This document shows, piece after piece, positions 56,738 through 64,000 of a stretch of DNA of 64,000 nt. The stretch comes from Diadema setosum (lineage: Eukaryota > Echinodermata > Echinoidea > Diadematoida > Diadematidae). The stretch spans positions 18,906,650-18,970,649 of the forward strand of contig CM067069.1 in the NCBI GenBank assembly GCA_033980235.1. The letters are read 5' to 3'. Position numbers and translations under genes: made by a program. How positions within the stretch are numbered: position 1 is the first letter of the stretch; each line of letters opens with the position of its first letter. The notes beneath the pieces were generated by a model. It was given only the letters and a program-made list of their open reading frames with translations. It searched no databases and had not been told where the DNA came from.

Positions 56738-57830
56738 TGATGTAACCCCGGCGCGGGCACGTTGGTTGCGGGGCGCTGTAACCAGTAACGTGTTGGGGTC
56801 ACTGCTGCATGCGGTTACCGCTGATGTTGCTCTGCCACGGCCACGACCTGTTCCCGATCTCGCGCTCGCCAACTGGCAATGGCGGAGATTAAGCTGTGCT
56901 GAATCTTTTGCATAACGCCATGGCGGGATCATTCCTACTCCCACTTTCAGAACAGTGGAAGCCATGGCCCATGCGTGAAGTCTTGAGCTATAGATCGACA
57001 TCGAAATCGCGGAAGCTACCGCGCTCGCGCTCAAACCCCACCACTCGATCGAGCATCCCACCGCGGCGGCCAGCGGCGCACCACTGCGCCGCGCCGATGA
57101 CGGGCTAGCTAGCTGTAGTGTGCTATGCATGGTACACGTGCAGTGTATGCATGCGTACGTGTTGCGCTGCATGTAGACAAGTCGCATGGGCCAGCTTGGT
57201 ACACAGCGAATATTGCGCACTCGTTTTGTCGAACGTATTTTGTCATGAAACGTATTTCAGCTCATGAAATGTATTTTCATGGAATGGTTTTTCGTTCATC
57301 GAATGATTTTTTTTTTTTCGAAAGTATGGAAAGCCATGTATGTAAAACACTTTTTGTCAAATATATTTTGGGTCTAATATATTCTTGTTGAAATGAATAT
57401 ATTTTGTCGAATATATTTTCGTCAGATATATATTTTGGGTCAAACATATTTTGTGTCAAATATATTTTTGGTGAAATATATATTTTGTCGAATATATTTT
57501 TGGTCAAATATATTTTTGGTCAAATATAATTTTGGTCAAATATATTTTGGTGAAATATATATATATATATTTTTGTCAAATATATATTTTGGTGAAATAT
57601 ATATATATATATTTTTGTCAAATATATATTTTGGTCAAACCTTTATATGTTTTTGTCAAATATATATTTTGTTTGAATATATTTTTGTCAAATACATATT
57701 TTATTGAATATATCTTTTATCAAATATATATTTTGTCGAATATATTTTTGTTGAATGAAATTTTACTTGATGAAATGGTTTTTTAGTTGGTGTCGAACAT
57801 AAATATTTGATTCCTCTCTGGCGTGCCATA
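56738..57830 (-). repeat. Terminal module R4 (outer right)
   Basis: Reading from 57830 on the minus strand: TATGGCACGCCAGAGAGGAA, TATTTATGTTCGACACCAAC, the ATATTTGACCAAA-like array (57755-57345), TTCGATGAACGAAAAACC, the GC-rich segment, and CTGAAAGTGGGAGTAGGAAT to GGGGTTACATCATCA. It mirrors R1 closely. Unlike R1 it has one copy of the 37-bp terminus. Confidence 0.8.
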
Positions 57831-57836
57831 GCTCCC
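57831..57836. repeat. Target-site duplication GCTCCC, right copy
   Basis: GCTCCC follows the terminus ..GGCGTGCCATA and matches 31337-31342 in the same direction. Confidence 0.85.
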
Positions 57837-57952
57837 AGATCTCGCGGAGAGTTCGCACCACTTACAATCAGAACAGACAGGAAAGGGGGTGGGGTTATGA
57901 TGGGTATTCGCTCGCACAACGGAGTGGTGAAGTTTACGATGGATGGTATAGG
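57837..57952 (+). pseudogene. Ig-domain exon 2, 3' half
   Basis: Continuing from codon position 1 left at 31342, the frame reads QISRRVRTTYNQNRQERGWG then YDGYSLAQRSGEVYDGWYR. A donor AGG|GTAGTC at 57953 would end the exon in phase 0; otherwise the frame stops at TGA 57959-57961. Joined lengths (117 + 116 nt) fit entry in phase 1 and exit in phase 0. The donor is weak, so the boundary is approximate. Confidence 0.6.
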
Positions 57953-58555
57953 GTAGTCTGACAAAAATTAAGTCTGCAGTTCAGGGCAACAAAATATGCA
58001 GGACCTTACAGATTGTAACTTGTCCAATGTTAAAGTTGTAGTGAATTTAACGCAGCGGGTACACTGAGCGAGAAATCGATGTTGCAACATCGAGAAAGGC
58101 AAGTACTTTTCTTCCATATTAACTCGGTCTTCATCACACACTAATTTGTGCTTTCATTGCACTTCTGCACTTGACTAGCCAAAAAAGTCACAGTTTTCTT
58201 GTTCCCGTTTATGAAAAAAGGGAAAATATATGTATAATACTAATTTATATAATATATATGCACTAATGTATATATAACATGTATGTATAATTACACGCAA
58301 ACAAATCGTAGATCCAACTTATGAATTATGGCTTTTTTTCTTGTTGTCTTGCGTTATAAAAGAAAAAGGACTAAATACAGCATAGCAATAGAGCAATTGC
58401 TGCTCTCTAGAGATTTCCACTTTAATATTCGAGAGATGAAATAACAGATTATTCAATGAATCAAACTATTTCTAGATGTAAATTAGGTTAAAATTCAGCA
58501 CTCATTTGTCGACAAGTAATGACTGACTGCACTGTGGAAGATATTCTTGCCACAG
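57953..58555 (+). other. Intron 2 of the Ig gene (inferred)
   Basis: AT-rich with no coding signal. The inferred acceptor is TTCTTGCCACAG at 58544-58555. Confidence 0.4.
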
Positions 58556-58760
58556 AATCGGACACTCTACTTAGGGTCATGGTGTGGAAGGGAAAGGAAG
58601 CATTGCATCTGTGCTCAATGCACAGATCGTTGCTATTACTACAAAACCTACTACAACATCCAAAGTGTGTTGACCTTCACCCCTTCCTCCTCTCATCACG
58701 GGAAGACGCTACAGTGCATCATTTCCGGTTCTCAACAATCAGCCACGCTGAACATTAGAC
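58556..58760 (+). CDS. Ig-superfamily gene, exon 3 (second half of Ig domain)
   Basis: A phase-0 frame after ATTCTTGCCACAG encodes NRTLYLGSWCGRERKH, a Cys-rich stretch, YYYKTYYNIQSVLTFTPSSS, then HHGKTLQCIISGSQQSATLN. The SVLTF..HHGKTLQCIIS segment is the E-F strand region of an Ig fold with its second conserved Cys. The exon ends TTAGAC|GTATGT in phase 1, the usual border phase for Ig domains. Later exons (further domains, membrane anchor) were not found before the window ends. Confidence 0.6.
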
Positions 58761-59021
58761 GTATGTATTCAACACCAATATGCCATTGCGTGTGTCAGAT
58801 GTGTGCATGTTTGTGTGATACAGTGTTAACAAATTATGTGATCAGATGAAAGATCCCCATAACAGTTTTCTGTGATGTAATGCTCATTATGCTTACAAGG
58901 AGTGCAAGAGAGTACAAATACTGAGGTAAACCCTGGTATTATGCGGTATATAGTAGCCACTTTAATGGAATTACGCAGTTTTTGTAAATGTTCATAGGAT
59001 CAATAACAAAAGTTCGCATTT
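58761..59021. other. Intron or downstream DNA; no exon seen
   Basis: Begins with the donor GTATGT of the Ig exon. No coding signal was recognised. Confidence 0.4.
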
Positions 59022-59429
59022 TTAAAGGGGCCCTGAAATCCAAATGCACGTTGATTTGTGTTGATTTATGATACCCTCAACATCACTTTTGCGGTGAAAC
59101 GAATATCTAGAAACATTCTATAGATTTCTAACGATTTTTTCCTTTCTTTTTCTTCAGATTACTTGGGAACGCCCGCAAAAAAATCCTTCCAAACCAATCA
59201 ATATTAATATTCTTGAGATGACCTCATCGGTCAATCATTGCTAAAGTACTGAAATGTTTAACAAAAGACATTGGAATGCAAATTCCCCTCGACTCAGCAT
59301 AACTTGCATGTTCCCTCACCATGTCTTTTGTTAGTCACATTAATATGACAGAAACAGTGACAAAAGTGATGTTGAGGGTATCATAAATCAACACTAATCA
59401 ACATGCATTTGGATTTCAGGGCCCCTTTA
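59022..59429. mobile_element. Foldback MITE, GGGGCCCTGAAATCC ends
   Basis: Starts TTAAAGGGGCCCTGAAATCC, AAATGCACGTTGATTTG and ends CATGCATTTGGATTTCAGGG, CCCCTTTA. Both outer ends are intact, unlike the copy at 10227. The right arm is internally shortened compared with that copy (junction near AACAGTGACAAAAGTGATG). Confidence 0.8.
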
Positions 59430-60559
59430 CAGAAAACAAAATGACGACAAGGCGTGAAACAGAAAAAGGCAAATTATAAGGAAATGACGTAGTGTATACA
59501 CAGCCCATGCACTGGAATGAGCTCTCCTCGAATAACAAGATGCTCGTCTTAATTCTTTTAAAACGTAAATCAAAAAGTTTTTCACTAAATGAATATTAGC
59601 TTTGTTGATATTGATTATGTTTGCCGATTTTTTTTTTTGCCAACACTCTGTGCGCATGTGCATTGTGTGTGCTTGTTTGTAATATGTGAACCTGCATCAC
59701 AAAACCATTGCTGTGGCGGTTTGCATCCTGTTTTTTTTTTTTTTTTTTTTTTTTTTGTCCCATTTATCGCACAGCTATAATAGCACGACTTGGTAAAGAT
59801 TACTGAAGTAAGCGCATGAATAGACCCTGTACTTCAGAGCCTCTTTTCTCAGTTCACACTTTTCCAGAGTGTGTGCTTTCTTTCCAAATTTTAGAGAAGT
59901 TAAGAGCGTCCATTTGAATCGAGTTATGCATCATTTAAAAGGTTAGAGTATGCCTTTTTTAGAATATGCTCTTTGGAACCTACATCCAACAAGCATTGCT
60001 TTTTAGTAGGTTCCTCATATCTACACATCATTATATTGCATGTCCTTACACATTTGTGAAATTATGTCTAAAATTGACTGTTGTGTTAAACATATTTTAC
60101 TTCGAAATCAAATGGAATATGAAACCTGAATATGATATGTGAAATATGGAACATGAATAAAAAAACAAAAACAACCCACCCCCCCTAAAATCCATGTCTG
60201 GCGACTTTTTGTTGGTTATGAGATGCAGGGTCACATATATTTTGTTGAGATGGTAGGGAGCCTTGTATTTAAAAAACAAACAAAGAAGCATGTATCAGGC
60301 AAAAAAGAGAATTTTGGTATACGACGTCATAATCATAATGAAAAATTCCATCAAAATGAAAGTTGACTCTTTTTATTGTGCAGCAGTTGCTTACCATTGT
60401 ACGCAACTAAAACAAGATACAACATTTACTTGTTTGTTTGTTTGCTTGTGTTTTTGTGTACACGGGAATGCAGTTGCTGTACCAAGTCCTCCCCCCTAAT
60501 AATAGTTTGATTTTTTTTTCAATTTCCGAAATGTAGATTCGTCAGCCAAATACATACCC
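59430..60559. other. No gene seen
   Basis: Contains poly-T (59730-59756) and the dispersed AAAATCCATGTCTGGCGACT repeat end at 60186, also found at 24209. No coding exon was recognised. Confidence 0.4.
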
Positions 60560-60880
60560 AGTTAATATTTTGACGTTTTCTGAACGTTCTTGAAATGTTC
60601 CAAGTTCGTTATTTGGACGTTTTGTCAAAACGTTTTCAGAACATCTTTTTGTGGAAGGTTCTCGACGTATTTAAAACGTTTCAAATGGACATTATAAAAA
60701 CGTTTTTTAAACTTAAAAAAAAACAAAAAACCTGCAGAAAACCTCTGAAAACCGTCTAGAACGTTCGAAAAAACGTTTTAAGAACGTCTTAAAAGTCTTA
60801 TAACCAGTTCCAGAACGTTTAGAGAACCTTTCATATCCGGCTAGAACGTCCAGAAAACCTTTTAAGAACGTCTAATGTTT
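60560..60880. repeat. AACGTT-rich degenerate repeat
   Basis: GAACGTTC, AAAACGTTTT and AGAACGTC-like words recur roughly every 10-20 bases (for example 60581, 60626, 60676, 60700, 60765, 60790, 60815). The same type of sequence flanks the transposon at 61437-63820 on both sides. Confidence 0.6.
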
Positions 60881-61436
60881 ATTTCTTATTGGGAATTAAA
60901 AGAAATATATAGTTATGAGATTATACAGGCACAATCTGGGATTAATGTACCCTAATCCTAATCCTATATTAATCTATCCTAACCTGTTCCTAATAACCTA
61001 CCACCTATACCTATACTACATCCTATTTCCAATTGATGAATCTGTATCACATTCTTTTATATACCAGAAAAATGTTGTAATGCATCAAGACATGGTTACT
61101 AAAATCAGATCACACACACCTTAATTAGGCCTATGAACATATGAAAATACCTCTTCAGAACACAATTTCAAATTGTAAATAACTGAACAATAACGTAAGT
61201 GGGTTTATTTTTAACACGGAAAATTTGAACCCAGCATCCATCATTAGATTCCAATGTCTTTTATCTTTTCAAATCTTACATTTTCTTATTTGAATATTCA
61301 TAAATGGGCATGAATATTCATGATAAAGAAACCAATGACGAACACGTAGCGGACCAAATAAAAACTTCTTTTAACCTTCATTAAATAGAAGTCGAGGTAT
61401 CAGACCTAATAAAAACGTTTTGTGGACGTTTATAAA
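60881..61436. other. No gene seen; CCTAAT repeats and flank of next element
   Basis: CCTAATCC/CTATACC low-complexity sequence lies at 60950-61020. The last 40 bases, AGACCTAATAAAAACGTTTT.., are related to CAGACCTAATAAAAACATTT at 63841, just beyond the transposon. Confidence 0.45.
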
Positions 61437-63820
61437 GCGGGGTTCCCACTACCGTGCGATTCATTGCGAACGCCACGATTGGACATTCGTATCTGATCGT
61501 GGAAAATTTGTTGAACTCGTCTGACATTTCACGCTTGGATACGAGGTTATGCGAGTCAATACGTGTTGGTTCGCTGGGATGCGACATGGTCGCGATTGGT
61601 CTATTTCAAGCAATACGATCTGTCACGATGTGGTCTCCGATTCAAATATGACCCGATAGGATTGTCCCGATTGAGTCTACGATTGGTCTCGATCTAACAC
61701 GATCATTACGATCGGGATCCCCGATCTGGTGCGTGCAGCTATGTTCTGATACGTTCCAGTACGAACACTGCGAAACAATGCGTGCTGTTGAGATAAGAGA
61801 CGATATCTTTGACGAGCGGGATCAAAAGCGACTCGATTTAAGGCTCGATTGGACCCGAATGGGAATATTATAGTCCGACTGACAATGTCTTTCATTATTT
61901 CTATAACTTCTGAAGAGTGATTAGGCCTATTTATCCACAACCATTGATGATGGCAAGGGTTGACTGATTGAGGATGATGACAATGTGACCTTTGCAATAT
62001 TGCGAATGACGATTACGTTATCATCAGAGAGAAAGCAGCGCCTAGGCCAGCCACAACGTCAGAAATTCCCTCTTCTAATTCAACCTAAAGATTATTGAAT
62101 CGACATGCTCGGCCTCAACCCCCCCCCCCTCAAAAAAAAAAATCAAAACTGCATACGCAAGATCAAATCATTGCCCCCTCTCCCCCCCCCCCCCCCAAAA
62201 AAAAAAAAAAAGATAAAGACAAATGTTTTCGCCTTGAAACACGTGAAGAAATATGATGAAATGGAAGCTAAAAAAGAGGATTGGATCTTTTTGAATGCTG
62301 ACATTATTATGTGTTATAGGCTCAGTATAAGAAAGTTGACCGAACTTATAGTACTGCTTATGTGTTTGATTTCAAATTCGCATAGTATGTATATAACGAC
62401 ATTTTGAAATAAAAAGGCATATTATGCCTTTTTATTTCAAAATGTCGTTATCTCATGGGGTATTGAAAGTTTGGTGGGTTTGGCTTGATAAATAGTTTTA
62501 TTCAAGTGTTTAACAAAACCGATATACACATAACAAAAAAGTAACTCCCCTAAAATAATGTCACTTTTTAACACAAAATAAGTTTGAAGCAAAATTATTT
62601 CGCAGGGGCTACACTTATTAACTATCCTCTATGTGAAAAATGACAGTGATCTTTATAGTCATGTATGCGTGACAATGGTCACTTTTCAAAAGTCACAAAA
62701 GTTTTCGTGCTGTATGAAAAACATTCTGCTTCCGGTGAATGTTTCAGTGGTGTTATTTTAGGATTTATTGTGCCAGCCCTCCCTTATTCAATATCAACAG
62801 TACAATTTTGCAGTTTTTGCTCCATCTTTAAAGTGTACATGCATACTCAATGAAGACACAACTACTCTTATGCTCACTTGACATGGGCTGCTAGAACTTG
62901 GCTGCATTATCTCACAACAATCTTAAACTAAGTGGATTTTGCAGTTTAATGAGAGTAGACAAAGCTATTTTCCTCTAAAAAAACCCAACCACAAAGAAAA
63001 AAAAAACATGAAAATTGTTACAATAGATGTGAAGGGGTCAAATGATGGATGAAGAAACAACAACAGCGATTGATAAATATATACAATACCCAAGAAACAA
63101 TACTTTACCCCCCCCCCCCAAAAAAAAAAAACACCCAAAACAAACAAACAAACAAACAAACAACCCAACAACAACAATTACTGTAGTATAGTTCTGAAAA
63201 GTAATCAAATTTGCCTTTGATGTGTGCTCACTCATGCACGATTCAGGAAATCATTCTCATTTTTATACTGACCTTAGTCAATACGTGCAGACATACCACA
63301 GTCATTTTAGTTTTGTTATTCTTTTCTTCGTTTAAAAATGACCCCAAATTGATTACGGGAAACTCCGTTTTTGTGCGTCTGTGTTATGGTAAAACAATGT
63401 ATAGTAATAATAATGATATGTATAAAAATATCTAATACTCGCGGAATACAAAATATGTACGATCTTGGAGTAAAATAAGGGCAAATATAAAAAGAAGAAG
63501 AAGAAATATATATATATATACATATATAAGTAGGAGGGAAGTAAAAAAGTCGATCCCGATCAACACGATTAAGAAGCACGATTAGATGAGATTTGCTGCG
63601 TTTTGATACGATCCAAGACAACCTGATGCGATGATCACGATCAACAATTAATCGTGTTAATCGTAGAAAATTTGTGAACCGTCCAAATTTTTTCTACGAT
63701 TAATGCGATTGCCACGACTGACCTCAAGATCTGATAAGATTTGTTAAGATCTCCACGATTCCTTCAAGATTAAGACCACGATTTCAATCGTGGCGCCAAT
63801 CGTGATAGTGGGAACCCTGC
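61437..63820. mobile_element. 2.4-kb DNA transposon with GGTTCCCACTA ends and CGAT-rich subtermini
   Basis: The left end GCGGGGTTCCCACTACCGTG and the right end CGTGATAGTGGGAACCCTGC are inverted repeats. Several hundred bases inside each end are dense in CGATC/CGATT/ATCGT words, while the centre is AT-rich with C/A tracts. No transposase was recognised, so it is probably non-autonomous. It is inserted in AACGTT-type repeat DNA. An exact target duplication was not identified. Confidence 0.7.
62393..62451. repeat. Perfect 59-bp palindrome with 1-nt centre
   Basis: Arms of 29 bp start ATAACGACATTTTGAAATAA and meet at AAAAAGGCATA-T-TATGCCTTTTT. Every arm position pairs. It is within the transposon at 61437-63820. 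Confidence 0.9.
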
Positions 63821-64000
63821 TTAAAGGACAAAGACGTAGCAGACCTAATAAAAACATTTTGTAACGTTCACTGACGTTTTTTAAATGTTTTCTAAAAAGA
63901 CTGTGCATTGCGGAAAATGCTATGTCCCAATTTCGACGATGTATGTACGTTTTAAAAACGTCCATTTTACACGAAGACGTACGGAACCTTAAAAAAAAAA
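63821..64000. repeat. AACGTT-rich repeat, continuation
   Basis: ACATTTTGTAACGTTCACTG, GACGTTTTTTAAATGTTT and TACGTTTTAAAAACGTCC resemble 60560-60880. It runs out of the window in a poly-A stretch. Confidence 0.55.

Larger units (their letters stand above)
31343..57830. mobile_element. 26.5-kb palindromic Foldback-like element (inverted dimer) carrying host exons
   Basis: The unit starts TATGGCACGCCAGAAGGGAA and ends with the complement, CTGGCGTGCCATA, between two GCTCCC copies. Matching landmarks give coordinate sums of about 92106 at the centre, 92028 at 43-49 kb, 91897 at 39-52 kb and 89047 at 34-55 kb. The drift is explained by a few indels and the N gap. Each arm has inverted terminal modules of about 1 kb, so modules occur in the order +, -, +, -. 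No transposase, integrase or polymerase was recognised, so it looks non-autonomous. Six-base duplications are known for Maverick/Polinton and, as I recall, for IS3EU and Dada elements; the class is not settled. Confidence 0.8.

Noticed and set aside
31343..57830. Maverick/Polinton virus-like transposon
   Set aside because: Six-base duplications and long termini fit, but no polymerase B, integrase, ATPase, protease or capsid frame was found, and the termini do not start AG.
31343..57830. Simple assembly error placing the second haplotype in reverse
   Set aside because: A flipped haplotype would end in the complement of the left flank. Instead the right flank has GCTCCC in direct orientation and continues the Ig frame. 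An error chaining an inverted allele remains possible and is noted in the findings.
63211..63621. Open frames near the right end of the CGAT transposon
   Set aside because: Short, overlapping on both strands, with no transposase motifs.

Overview
The window is AT-rich, intron-bearing, repeat-dense animal DNA. A marine invertebrate, most likely an echinoderm, fits best: CR1/L2-like non-LTR retrotransposons, a tRNA-derived SINE, many foldback MITEs, and a repeat carrying the conserved GCCTCCGCCACGAAGTGG segment. The species is inference; no operons, CRISPR arrays, rRNA or intact tRNA genes were seen.

Layout. 1-2595: decayed non-LTR retrotransposon. 2870-4315: tandem array of about 290-bp units. 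4600-5990: an inverted-repeat element with a GT/CA core, then a SINE. 6508-22600: a locus of repeated direct duplications (blocks A, B, C) around one apparently intact intronless gene, an SLC35G-type EamA transporter (16799-17995, minus). Block A was later invaded by a second retrotransposon (about 9669-13105) that itself received a foldback MITE. 22600-28780: mostly gene-poor, with microsatellites, a MITE and a third retrotransposon tail. 29390-58760: an immunoglobulin-superfamily gene with a signal-peptide exon at 29390, an Ig exon from 31226 and a second Ig exon ending at 58760. 58760-64000: MITEs, AACGTT-rich repeats and a 2.4-kb DNA transposon with CGAT-rich ends.

The main discovery is a 26.5-kb unit (31343-57830) inside the Ig exon. 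It is flanked by a perfect 6-bp target duplication, GCTCCC (31337-31342 and 57831-57836). Removing the unit plus one GCTCCC restores an open frame, and the three Ig exons then have matching splice phases. The unit is a giant palindrome (symmetry centre about 46053, 27-nt loop). Each arm is itself built like a Foldback element: roughly 1-kb inverted termini containing arrays of an ATATTTGACCAAA-like motif, so the terminal module occurs four times. Each arm carries host gene fragments with introns: three exons of a secretory-pathway Ca2+-ATPase (SPCA/ATP2C type) broken by a frameshift and a stop, and three exons resembling an antibiotic-biosynthesis-monooxygenase (ABM) fold protein. The arms are near-identical by eye but differ by a TTAA-flanked 85-bp MITE present only on the left, a 366-bp indel, small indels, and a 200-N gap where the left arm holds 3.4 kb.

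The best reading is an inverted dimer of a Foldback-like transposon that captured host exons and landed in an Ig gene. An assembly artefact joining two haplotypes cannot be excluded from sequence alone, although the same-orientation target duplication and the restored Ig frame argue against a simple flipped-haplotype error.
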